A DNA stretch of 64,000 nucleotides. It comes from Epiperipatus broadwayi. Lineage: Eukaryota; Onychophora; Udeonychophora; Euonychophora; Peripatidae. The position numbers and the translations under genes are program-made. The notes beneath the pieces are model-generated. The model was not told the DNA's origin. It did not search any database and saw only the letters and a program-made list of their open reading frames with translations. Shown piece by piece: positions 35,681 through 47,898 of this stretch. The number at the start of each line of letters is the position of its first letter. Within the stretch, counting starts at the first letter, position 1. The DNA is taken from NCBI GenBank assembly GCA_028023455.1, contig JAQFVV010006295.1, positions 994,001-1,058,000 of the forward strand. Reading direction: 5' to 3'.

Positions 35681-38429
35681 ACAGTTTTGATTAATAACCA
35701 GTTATTCCCTAAATGATATCGCAGGATAATGACTCGTGAAGCAACTTGAAAAAAGGTATAGGTGTTTTTTTTTTCAATTTGTGATATATTGAAGATAAAT
35801 AAAACTTTCATTATATATAACAAAAAATCCATATGAAATGAATTTTAATATGTGTAAAATAGATAAAATATATTTATTCACTTTTTGTTTACTATTGTCA
35901 CAGATCTCACAGACCTAAACTATTTTGACCAAAAAAAAAAAAAAAAAAAAAGAGAAGAAAATATTTGATGCATCAAGCAAATAATAATCAACTTTATATG
36001 ATCAAAGGCACTAAAAATAAGTTGAAAATATCATTCATTTGCCTAATTAAAAATAACACTTATTTGGTTAATTCAAAAACATGTTTGTTTAATTAATATC
36101 TAATTAATATTTTTGGATTTATTAGAAATTTTAATTTCCTAAAAATCTATCATTTTAAGTGTAAACAATACTGGGGGGACGGGACACCTGGGTTATTAAA
36201 ACTCCAACAAGAACATACATTTTTTGATCTAATTATTATTTAATTAAGATTGCATTTATTTGAAGGAAAAAAACTGGCAGATCATTGATTTAAAAAAAAA
36301 GAGGAAATTTAGCAGTCCTGCAAAAAAGAAAAAGTCAAAGTTTTATTGGTTAGATAATTATAATGTTGATGCCAGAATATAAAGTGACTAACAGTAAATT
36401 TTAAAATGTACATTGTAACAAATTAATTTTTTTTATATAGAAAACTCAAATTAACACTCTTAAATTATAAAATTATATATATATTTAAAAGTTCATATCA
36501 CATGAAAAGTTTTTATTATATACTTTATATGTAAGTTAATACTTTCCTTTTTTGAAAAAATAATATGTTTAGTAAAATATTTATTCATTAATTACTTTTT
36601 TTTTGTCAGTTTTAAATTTTGTCTATTTTTTTTTTTTAAATCAGATTTTTAATATTATCTAGGGTAATTTTTTAGTTTGGTGAAATCATTATAAGTGCAT
36701 ATTTTATATGGAATCATTTGAGCTCATTCTAAAAGTTAACTCTATATTTTTAAAAAAGGAAATTATTTTTGTTATATTGTTTTTTCACATGTTAATAATA
36801 TGCAATATCTAAAAAGAAAATCCCCCCCCCCTCAGGCAGTTTATAGTGCATTTGTAATAATGTTTTTATACCATAGAAAAAGATTATAATAAATGGTTGT
36901 AATATTGAGATGATCTTTAATATTTATAAGAATGAATTTTTTATTTTTTGATTCAGTAAACAATAAAAAAATGTTGTTTGTAAAATCTGTTAACTTTTGA
37001 CTATATACTAGTACTATCTTCTACTACTATTATTACTACTGTTGTTGCTGCTTCATCATCATTAGAAACAAAAACAATTTAAATAAATATTGGTAAAAAT
37101 AAATTAATTTTTAATAAATTAATTAAAAATGAATTTATTATTGACAATATAAAATGATATAAGTATTAACATTTAATTTCTAAAGAGTCACTTTATTATT
37201 TAAATTTATTAGATAATCATTCTAGAAAGTTAGTATATGAATAAATCTAACCCATTTAATCAATTTTGGGTAGGTTTTTTTTTTTAATGAATTGAATGAA
37301 ATAATTGAAGATTGAATGTTTTATTTGGTATTAGAACTCCGTTAATGGATCATTGAATATTTTTTGATAAAATTTTCTTGTTTATCATTATTAAAAAGAT
37401 ATAATTAAAGTTCATTTTATTATCTTTATCTATATTCATTTATGGAAGTAGTAATTTTATGACACTTTACAGTCATCATTAGGGGAAAAAACTTATAAAT
37501 GAAAGTTTTTATTTTTTGTCAAAGAGTAATTTTGTTTTAAATTTATAGTAATCAAAAGGAAATGTGATATAGGCATTGAATTTTACAAATATAACAATAA
37601 ATGTTTATGAAATTGATATTTTATAGTTTCTGAGCTAATTACTAACAATAAAATTTGAAATTGAATAATGAACTAAGTAATTTCATTAGCAAAATATTGT
37701 TAAATTAGAATGGTTAAATTAAGATATAATTAACCATCTACATTTGTTGTACTTATAAAATCAGATGTTTATACAATATTGAATCATGTAAATTGATTCA
37801 AAAAATTAATTTAGAATGCTTGAATTGGATTTAGTCACATTGGCTTTTTGAATCAATAAGTGCAGTAAATTCTCTGTGAAAGAATGTAGTGAATTTCTTG
37901 ATACCAATTACATATATATTAAATTTTTATATATATCAGTGAAATAATTTATCAATTGGAAGTATTATTTTTTAAATTTAAAATGTTATTTTATATGCGT
38001 ATTCAAAAGCAATGTAAATAGACAAAAAATCTAAACATTAAAATTCATAAGTTATTATGATTTAATATTAAAAATATAATATAAAATATTGTGTAAATTT
38101 GTTGAATGTGAAACTTTGTAAATTTTATGGTTGAATTAATGTTTTTAGTATAGATAATCAAAAGCCTTTTTTCTGCAATGACTTTCTATGTCTTGCATGA
38201 TATTAATTTTTCAGTTACATTTTTGCATCATTATAAATAGAAAGTATTATTTTTTTTTAAATGATAAAATCTTCAATGTATATATTTAGATAGTAGCATA
38301 ATTGGCAAGCCGAACTTTAACAATTACTCCCTAGGAATGAAATTATTAAATTTCATCTTACATATTTTTTATATATAACTTATATTTATTTAATGATTAT
38401 ATAATTCAGCTATAAATAATTTTCTTTTC
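35681..38429. other. AT-rich non-coding stretch
   Basis: No gene is recognised. It contains homopolymer runs (A at about 35932-35952, C at about 36821-36831) and a short trinucleotide-rich tract of CTA/TTG/CTG/ATC at about 37019-37062. Confidence 0.55.
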
Positions 38430-38604
38430 AGCTTTATTACTTCCTAGCATGCTTTCGATATAACATGTATATCATATTTATGGTTTACCTAGTATGCTTT
38501 CGATACAAAACGTATATCATATTCATGGCCTACAGTCATATTACTATAAGCCATGAATATGATATACATGTTATATCGAAAGCATGTTAGGCTGTAATAA
38601 AGCT
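38430..38604. repeat. Palindromic element with duplicated left arm
   Basis: The block CTAGCATGCTTTCGATATAA leads into CATGTATATCATATT at about 38443 and recurs, slightly changed, from about 38490. Its reverse complement closes the element at about 38555-38604, from ATGAATATGATATACATG to GTAATAAAGCT, matching AGCTTTATTAC at 38430. So two direct units face one inverted unit. It is non-coding. Confidence 0.8.
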
Positions 38605-38683
38605 AAATATTTTCTAAAAAACCATCTTTTCTGGAGACGTTTTCCTTAACAGTCATGTATTAAGGATTATATATATATATATA

Positions 38684-38778
38684 TAATACATATTTTGAGG
38701 GTTCATCCGTGTTTTTAAAAACTTTTAATATTAATATTAAAAGTTTTTAACACGGATGAACCCGCAAAATATGTATTT
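38684..38778. repeat. Near-perfect 47-bp palindrome
   Basis: The left arm, containing GGGTTCATCCGTGTTTTTAA, meets its complement at about 38731 with virtually no loop; the centre is TTAATATTAATATTAA. There are only a few mismatches or indels. It is probably a small MITE or the relic of a hairpin-forming element. It lies 80 bp from the previous palindrome but is unrelated in sequence. Confidence 0.8.
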
Positions 38779-38779
38779 T

Positions 38780-39999
38780 ATATATTTAACCCGTGCAAAT
38801 CTTTGTTTTAACATATATATATATATATATGATTTATATTTTAAATACATGCACATTGGTTAACAATTTCTTTTTTTGAGGCAAATCTAATATGAATGGG
38901 GATTTACTTCACTTTTTTCTTCTTCAAAATCATAGAAATTGTTTCAGTGTGTAAAGATAGTATTAATAGCCATTTTAGAAAGCATATGGGAACTTGGGAA
39001 GTGCCTCCTGTAAATCGTAAAATGATATTTATTAATTTAATTTCAGTATTAAAGGGGACAACGACAATTGTTTATGAAAAATGCAGTAAGCTCTATTAAT
39101 ATTATTAATTTTTTAATGGAATACAATAAAATGAATAGATTGACACATTATAAAATATACTATTAGTATTCTATTTTTATTTTTTTTATATAAGTAATCT
39201 TAATTTCTTTATGTACTGCAATTTTTAAATTAAGTTATTTTATGAATAGTTGTCTAATATACTGCTAGAATATGTTGTCTTGAAAAACTACTATCTCGTA
39301 TAATAAATGAAGTATTATAAACAAAGCTTAAAGTATTATGTGCTAATTTACATCATCCATTAGGGAGCTTGGAATAAAATATAAATGTCATAACCACATT
39401 GTACACTTTAATAATTGAATTTTTTGATGTGTAATAATTGTTTGCTCACACGTACTATGTATTTTTAGATAAATCAATTAGTTTCAATGACTGATGTCAT
39501 AATAATTAAGATTTGTGAGAATGAATCATTTATTATTTCTGTACATATGAATTTTTATTTTGTAAACTTATATATTCTTTCATTGTAATGCCCATGTAGT
39601 TATTATCTTCAATGTTAAATTATTTTTTAAATATCTTCCTTTATTATTATCTGTCTAATGCTTTAAATGGGCTTTTTTTTTTAATTTATGAAACATATTT
39701 GAAATGATTTTATGATCATTTTTATATCAAGATCAAATACAAGTCTTTATACAATTACCAATATAAAAATATAATTATTAACTATTATTCTTTGTAGGTT
39801 TTTTGAAAATTTACAGATGCAATATATATATGTGTAGCCATAAATTAGCTTGAAGTATTTTAATTATTATAACAATACAATATTTTTTTGTTTTTTGATT
39901 TAATATTAGCAGCATAAGAAGAAAACATTTTTTCTAAAATATTTCTAATCTAATTTGATAAATTATCTATGATATATCTTTAGTAGTAATTATATGCTG
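38780..39999. other. AT-rich spacer
   Basis: No gene is supported. The 67-codon plus frame at 38896-39099 is less biased than most (KHMGTWEVPPVNRKM) but has no recognised similarity, and no splice context can be argued. Confidence 0.45.
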
Positions 40000-40205
40000 G
40001 ACTATTTCTATCATTTAATATTAAATATTGAAGGTCTTTAGAAAAATTCCAACTTTATTTAAAATTCCCAAATATATCAGTTGTTAATAATAGCACACAG
40101 GTTAGTTTATAACACAGTGTTTCAAGGAGTATTATTTCCCTCTCTTCTGCAGTGTTAATGACCTGATCAATGACAGTACTAGTATGGGAATCAACCTGTG
40201 AAGAT
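40000..40205. repeat. Fragment of the Penelope-like element end
   Basis: It matches 61260-61460 along its length: TATTTCTATCATTTAATATT, GTTAATAATAGCACACAGGT, then TGTTTCAAGGAGTATTATT and the ACTAGTATGGGAATCAA end. This is a detached copy of the non-coding 3' region that flanks the GIY-YIG domain at 61.6 kb. It carries no coding part. Confidence 0.7.
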
Positions 40206-43200
40206 AAGGCAGCACTCACAAAGTTAACCTGGCAGTAAAATTTTGACTGGTTTTACATTTTTATTTAACCATGCAGCTAAGAATAGTTATCTATCTACTT
40301 ACCAACTAACTTTGGATAATTAATTGTATTAGCTATGAGCTGTCTACCTGAAAGAAAAATGTCATTGCATTCTTTTCTCATATTATCACGGAATGTACAT
40401 TCTTATGTTCAGTAATGCAAATTTGGTTCTTTTAATAATATAAGGATATTCAAGAAATCAGACAAGGCAATATATTTATATTCTTGACTATGAATCTAAC
40501 ACCCAATGATTGAATTTTACAATACTTTGAATAAATACTTAGATAATTTTTTTATTTTATGCTAAATTCTATTTCTAAAATTATTTATAATGATCTGAAC
40601 ATGTGTTTTGTTTATTTTTCTATAAATTTGGAATCTCTTTATTTTAAATCAAATGTTCAAGCTTCCAGAAAGGTATAAAAATATATATATACAAAATTTT
40701 TGGATTTATTGTCCAAACTGAAAGCAGAGCTAAACTAATTCCATGTTGAAGATTGATAGATGATTACCAACATAAAATTTAGATATATTAAAACAAAAAC
40801 ATAGCAATATAAATGTGCCACAAAACAACATATGGAGCAAAAACTTTATAAACAAAATATTTTGACACTAAATAAATATAAAATACATGTTTAGTTTTAG
40901 AATGAAATAAGGGAGTCTAGAGTTAATTATTTCATTAATTAAAACGAATATTTTCTTCAGTTTCCTTCTTTCTCCCTTGCCCTTTACTTTTCATTATAAT
41001 ATCAAGCATTACATTTTATATAATTTATTATCTATATTTATATATAAAAAAGAACTGTGTGTGTATATATATATTTCATTGTACAGTCCAAGGAATCTTT
41101 GAATTATCTGCTATGAATAACCTTGCTGGTTCAATCCATAACATTTATGCACTGTGTATGTGTATTTAAACATAAATAAATAGTAGTCACACATGAATAA
41201 AATGTCATTTAAAGCTATGAATTAACAGTTCAGCTGGCTACATTTAAAAAAATTGTAATAAATAAACATTAATTGTTAATTGGCTTGCATATTTTAATAA
41301 ACTATCTTTTTATTTTTACTATAAGTTTATTGTATGTAAAGTAAAAACAAAAATTCAATTTTAATTTTTGCTTGAATGCTTACAATATACAACACATTAT
41401 TTTTAGATTACATTTAAAAATATTGATTTAAAAGCTAAAATATTGATTTGAAAATATGAATTAGCAAGAATTATTTTCATTCCATCATTCTAAATAGCAT
41501 GTTTAATTTTTCAGAGTGAATGAATAAATAACGACTGTCAATAGCTGCAAAAAAAAAAAAAAAAAAGGTAAGTGCTTTTTCATGTTAGTAAGAATTTCTT
41601 CTATCTTAGATTAACTTAAATATTTTAAGAATTATATTGACTCTTATAAGAGACAAATATTTGATAAAGTATATTTAAAGAAGAAAAAAATACACAAAAA
41701 AATGTGTAGCTGTTTATTCATATTTGATGTTGGCTTGTGACAGTTTCATTTCAGTTTTTATTTACATATATAGTTTATCACATCTTAGCAAAGTTTATAT
41801 ATTATTGACTTAATTATAAGAATTAACATAGAATGGATATTAAATGTAATGAATATGTTAATGATTGTTAAAATTTTCTGTTTGTGAATTAGTATATAAA
41901 ATAGAAGAAATATATTATAATAATTAATTGAAATTGAATGTGAAAAATCTAGTTAAAATAAAAGAAAAGGATCTAAAGGAAGCTGTTTCATTTACCAGTG
42001 AGTTATTCCTAATACTGAACCATATGTCACAGATTAAAAAAAAACAACAACAAAATTTTCTAAAGTTTCATACCTAGTATTATTATAAAACTTAAAAGTC
42101 ATTTTGAATGAATGAAAATGGTATAAAGTAAGAGAACTAAAGCACATCAACCGTATCATTTTCTTGATCCTGTACGAATCTGATCACTATTTCAACTATA
42201 GTGCTAATTAATCATTTGCATTATATTGAAAAATTAATATATCATTTTAAAAAAAACAATAATATAATCTAGATGTAATTGCAATAAAAGGATCTAGCAT
42301 AATTACAAAAATTGAATAAATCATTAAAACGTGTAAACTATTATATGATAATAAAAAAATTAATTATGTATGGCATAAATTGTAACAAATATAATGTATA
42401 GCCTAGCTTTATTTATTTATTATAATTGTGGGTAATGTTTTTTATATTGCTGTTAATTTATAGTGATCAATTTCTTATTTTAATTCAAATTAGTATGTGT
42501 ATTTTACATTTTTAATATTCCTGCCCATTTTTTTTATTATCATCATCATCATCACACCTGTTTGCTCATTTGGGTTTTCTAATGCTAATATTTAATAGTA
42601 AATGCAAACCATAGAAAGTGCCTGTATCTCCTTTAAGCCAGATATTATTTTCAGCTATGAGTGGAAGTATGTTTTAATCAATACATGGATATTCATTTGA
42701 TCACTCCGTTTGGGACATTTTTTAACTTTAGATAAAAATACCTATTGTTAAATGCCTAAGTGTATGTGCATGCAGTAGAGATATTTTCTCATGTATAAAT
42801 ATATCTTTATAATTAAAAAATTATGCAGATTAAAGCATCATTAAAATAATTTAACAAAAAATAGAATAATGATGTTATGAAATTGGTAAAAGTGAGAGAG
42901 CTCATATGGGTATGTACTGTACTATAATCTAAGTGGATATGTATATGAATGTTCTCTCATGGCCATTTTGGTTATATTAAATAAAATGAAATAATTTTTT
43001 GTTTGTTTTTATTAAGATGAAAGTTGATAAAACTCAGAAAATGCAATACCACAATGATGGTTTGAAGTTATCAATTTCTAAAACTTTAGTATCATTCTTT
43101 GTGTGCAATAAATGATTTGTTGTCACTTTTTTTAGTGATCTGTTGTTAAAATTCATTAAAATACATTATTATTTAACAGAATATTCTCTCTAATTCAGTT

Positions 43201-44119
43201 ATGGAAAATGCTTTTTTAAATTTCGTTAAATACTTATTATCTACTGTGAGTATAACTTTCGTAATTTCAGGAGTACAAAAAATACTGATGTATCCCCCTC
43301 CCCCCATTTCACAAATTGACAATTTGTTCATATTAAATATTCGATCTGTGGGAGCATACTTAAAAAAAAACGGGGTTCGTCACATTTTTTTGGGATTTGG
43401 AAGAATTACTATCATCATTAACTTTATTGTATTTTGGGATATCTTATAACAAACTTAATTTTTTAAAATTAAAACAGGGAAATAACAATTTTAATACTTA
43501 TAGATGAGATTTTGAAGATACTATTGAATGACGTGAAATTTACTATGCATTAATAATTTTTTTATTGCTTATTATTTTTTAATTGTAGGTTATCAAAACA
43601 ACAAATTTTGAGTATTGGTGAAACATTTATGCTGTATCAGTGTATTTATAATATACTCATGTAGATAGTTATTGATATATATATATATATGAAATTTAGG
43701 TAAAATCTTAGTCATAAAACATTTAGGATTTTCAGGCAATATATGAAACTAATAGTTTATTTTATACTTTGCCCAAGGATTCTATTGAATTGGCATTTTA
43801 TAAAGTGTCTAGACAATTTTAAAGCTAATATCTCACTCATATAAAATGCCTCTGACTTGATGATTACATGTAGTTTTATAAATTTTTATGTATATTAAAG
43901 TCAGTAGTAAGATTTTTTTTTTTTAGTTCGTCTCATGAATTTGTATTAGAAATATTAAATTCTGAAGTATATTCTATCAAAAACTAAATTATATTAATTA
44001 TTTTAATTGTCTACATTGTGTAGATTAACAACATATAAATTAGATTTGTCTGATTTAATATAAACATCAGTATTAAAATGACAGTTTGACTTACAATAAT
44101 ACTTCAGGTATCTTATTTT
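40206..44119. other. AT-rich non-coding stretch
   Basis: No gene or clear repeat is recognised. There are an A run at 41550-41567, (TA)n tracts at about 40679-40691 and 43674-43691, and a C-rich spot at about 43293-43306. The 82-codon plus frame at 43201-43449 has no recognisable motif. Confidence 0.5.
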
Positions 44120-44384
44120 TGCACATGTGCTTTACAAATTCTTGCCTTATATCTGGCGATTACTGAATTGGTGCTAAGTTGTCAGAGATACTTTGCACAT
44201 TCATTGGGACATTATTTGATATTAACAGAGTCTTGCATATTCCGAATGTGATCTTGGGCATATCTGCTTAAAAATACTTCTTTGGTAGTTAGTTGATAAA
44301 AAGCAATCATTTGTCACACAGACAAAGTATTGTGAGCATCACTTCCACTTTTATCATCTTTAGACACATGATCATGAACTATAG
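44120..44384 (-). pseudogene. Unidentified decayed reading frame
   Basis: One minus-strand frame keeps a balanced, protein-like composition over about 88 codons (for example DHVSKDDKSGSDAHNTLS, LSRYAQDHIRNMQDSVNI, ARYKARICKAHVQK) with three internal stops at about 44307, 44208 and 44184. That differs from the Phe/Tyr/Ile-rich chance frames around it. A similar island, ARSKHESVKVFSDLSEQADQ, occurs on the same strand near 46025-45960, so one old coding sequence of about 2 kb may have decayed here. I do not recognise a family; a transposase or retroviral-type gene is only a guess. Confidence 0.4.
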
Positions 44385-46515
44385 CTCCTTATTCTACATG
44401 TTGGAACTTATTATCACAGAGCTATTTTTTTTTTTTCCAATTACAAGTTAATTTTGAGTTTTGCAAGTAGCTGAAAATAATTTTTAAAACAATCTAGATA
44501 TCAAATCATTCTTTATCTATACTAACAGCATTTCAACAAGAAAAGGAATGTTACATCTATAATTTGGAGATTTATGAGTTCCATCAACTGGTTTTAAACA
44601 AGCATAACAAAAAAAGTTTGTGTTTTTAATCTTGGGATTGATGTTGAAAGCTATAAGCCCAGTGCTTTCAAATTGTAAGTTTACATGGTCTTAAATGTTG
44701 AATCATTTGTTTCTTTCAATGTAATCTAAAATCTGTTGAAATTAGTCTTCCTCAAAATGTTGCCCAAATTTTTTGTATCAGAGATAATGCTTTCAAACCA
44801 ACTATTATCTTGGAAGCAAACAGGACATGTGTGATTGTTTTTTTCTTTCTATTAACTAAGTGAATCTTATATTTTCATTCCAAAGATTTTTTTTATTTTG
44901 CATTTTTTTTCTTATCTTAAGTTATTCTTTTTGTTGCTTTTGTGATTTTCTGATTTCCAAATGGCAAATAATTTTGTTTGCAAACTCTATTATTGGATTG
45001 GGATACTGACATCAATTGAAGAAGAGAGTAAACTTATCAATCCTTTTTAAAAATAAATTGTTTTCTCAGCCCTTTTAGACTAATAACTTTCAACATCACA
45101 TATTTTGTAATTGATTCTGGAAAATAATATAAAAATTTTAAAATTAAGATCAAGATGAGTTTGAAAATTTATAATATCTGCTTGCCATTTAGAATTGAAT
45201 TCAAATGATAATAAATGTTTTTAATATTATATCTTGCAACTTTTCTGTTTCCAATGACAAAAGAGTTCACAGATCTATATAGAATAGTTTTTATCATGAT
45301 AGGTAATAATATTATATTTGTCTGACTGTTTGTTTATCACCTTTTCTTTTTCACTTTTACCAATAGAAGCATATATATAAATTAAACATTTTACTATGTA
45401 ATACATAGAATTTAATGATTTTTTTTAAAATTGGTTTTATCAGTTGCTATCTCTTCTGTCATTGGCTACATTTGTTTAATAGCCAATAATGAAGAGATTT
45501 TCCCAATCATCATTATAAAATATTGTTACTTTTCTTATTAGCTCTTCATATTTTATCTATAAAAAACACACTTTCTTTGCAAAATTAAGATGTTTCTTCT
45601 CCAACCCATTGCCAAACATATATCTCACTACAATTATTTTGTACAGTTTACATTTTTTTTGCCACATTTTACAGATATACTAAAAAATTTAATTATTAAT
45701 AATGTTTTTTAATTGATATTACACAAATACTTTTTTCTATAGTACTGCAATTATGACCTGAAAAATTGTTTACTTCCCATGGCCTTTTGTAAGTGAAGTC
45801 ATGTGATATAGGGTTTTAAATTGATGATCTTTACATTGCATAAGTATTGTTAGTACAAATCAGAACACCTTTGCCTTAATTACAAAAAATAAATCAGTTT
45901 TTTTGCTCAGAGAACCATTAAGGCATTTAAGTATGAGAAGCATTTGCAACTATTGTATTTTATTTGATCTGCTTGTTCAGACAAATCAGAAAATACTTTC
46001 ACTGACTCATGCTTAGATCTTGCCCACTTAAAAAGGTAATGCTTGAGAGTGCTCTATATTACAGAAAAGTTAATAATTATGATATGCAGTTTGTTTGCTC
46101 TAATATGAATTCATTCTGCATTTACCATTTTAAACTTTATAAGTTTGATCCTGAGGAGGATGAGGAATCTTAGTTTTATTGAGTCAATTTTGTATGTATT
46201 TTGAACTTTATCAGTTATTTAAAGTTATTATGAAAAGATTGATAAAATCAAAGATTTATATAGTCTCAGAGTGAAATTTGGCAAACCTGATACTCCACCC
46301 CCCCTTCTTTTTTTTTTTTTTGTAAAAATTTGCTTATAATTATGGTATACCACATTTACATTTTATTTGCTATTTTATATTCTAAGATTTGCTACTATGT
46401 TATTATATTATAATTAATCTTACTGTATTATTACAGTTTAATAATTTATCATTATCAAAGTAATTGTCTTTATTTAAGAAATAAATGAATCATTATAAAA
46501 AATGTAAATATGCTA
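44385..46515. other. Stretch with scattered coding-like islands on the minus strand
   Basis: No intact frame. The island near 46025-45915 (see the 44.1-kb entry) reads for about 40 codons. A C/T run lies at about 46298-46320. The remainder is AT-rich. Confidence 0.4.
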
Positions 46516-47343
46516 AGTCTGACAATTAAGTTCACAAACTTGCCACTGTACACTTACATCGGCTTCACTATACAAAGAATTTTTAAAATTTCATGACTTT
46601 GGCATATGTATCTCATGGCTGTGTTCATGATGATATGTAGTGATGTCTTGTTGAGTGGCATTCAGTATTATTGTTGGTTGATTTTATATGCAGTCATGAG
46701 AATTTAGGAACTTGAATTACAGCAATGAATAAACATTAAATTTTTTGTTAAACTTGGCAGGAGTAGAAATGTAATTAGGGACATATTAATTAAATTTATC
46801 AGTTTATACCATGAAGAAAATGACAGTGTACAAATGGATTAAATGTATTTTTGAGGGATAAGAAAGCATCATTGATGCACAGAGGTTAGAATGACAAGTA
46901 GAAAGTGGAACTAATGCAATTATTGTAAAAATTCATTGAATTGTTTATTAAAATGTATCATCTAACTGTGAGAAACATAGCAGACCAAATAAACATCAAT
47001 AGAAAACAAGAAGATTTTAACTGAAAAGTTAATGCAAAAATTGTTATGAAGGAGCTCAATGATGAACTGTCGTAACCAGTAAATAAATAACTTGGAACAC
47101 ACTCCATATCTATCTGATCTGGCCATAATAACTTATTTCTTTAACTCAAAAGAAAGAAAATATTGAAAGGAATATATTTTGATGACATTCAGGACATCAA
47201 GGATAATATGATGATAGTTTTGATGTCCATTCTAGAAAAAGAGTACAAGGGGAGTATTTTAAAGGCAGCCATAATAATGTTCAGTAGTGATGTATATAGT
47301 ATTTTTTTTGAGATGAGTTCATGAACTTAATTTCCAGATCTTG
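46516..47343 (+). pseudogene. Decayed mariner transposon
   Basis: The ends are inverted: AATTAAGTTCACAAACT at about 46524-46540 and, on the other strand, AATTAAGTTCATGAACT at about 47333-47317, with TA just outside each end. The plus strand between carries mariner transposase relics. The helix-turn-helix region reads VYKWIKCIFEG at about 46827-46860 and then SNCEKHSRPNKHQ-like sequence. The segment HTPYLSDLAIITYF at about 47098-47140 stands for HPPYSPDLAPCDFFLF, which carries the second catalytic Asp; a Gly/Lys-rich tail follows. Stops are numerous and a large central part, including the first catalytic Asp, is deleted: 0.83 kb against about 1.3 kb for a full element. Confidence 0.85.
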
Positions 47344-47756
47344 TATTAAGAAAGATAACTTTATATTAAACTAAAAATCATAGAAATATTTTAAAATGTA
47401 ATAACTTATTCCATTAGCAATTAATTTTACTGAATATGTTTAAGATATAATTTATATAATGGAGAAATTATCAGATAAATTATAATATTTTTAATTTTGC
47501 ATAAATAAGCTTTTTTCATATAATTATTCAGCCAGCAGTATTTCCTATTGCACATTTTGATTTCTTCATGGATGCTGTTTTGAAATGTTAATTTTTATTG
47601 TTGTTGTTGATATGCACACCATATTTAAGATAGTTCTAAAAGAAGAAATCAAGCACCAATATATTCTGATAATTATAGTCACCAATTAATGTAGAATATC
47701 ACAAGATTATGTATTCTCCCAAAAAATTGCTGTAGAAATTTCATTATGCTCAGTTC
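47344..47756. other. AT-rich spacer
   Basis: Nothing is recognised between the mariner and the next coding-like island. Confidence 0.4.
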
Positions 47757-47898
47757 TTGTGATGTGCTTCTATTACTGTATGCCTTAACAAGTTTTCAGC
47801 TATAGTTTGATATTTTTTGTCTGTAACTATCATTACATTGCCATTTTCATTTTCAATAACATATGGTATAATAACCATTTTTAGCATAACATGGTACT
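47757..47898 (-). pseudogene. Possible transposase fragment
   Basis: A clean minus-strand frame of about 47 codons ends at a stop near 47757. It reads MVIIPYVIENENGNVMIVTD followed by KKYQTIAENLL. The pattern IGPYFFEDENGNAVTVTSARY..ML..FL occurs before the second catalytic Asp in some mariner/Tc1-related transposases, which is the only resemblance I can offer. No catalytic motif is seen on either side. Confidence 0.35.

Noticed and set aside
33678-35832. Minus-strand frames up to 196 codons opposite the 658-codon RT
   Set aside because: Antisense shadows of the conserved RT frame; the Ser run at one end is the TGATGA tail read backwards.
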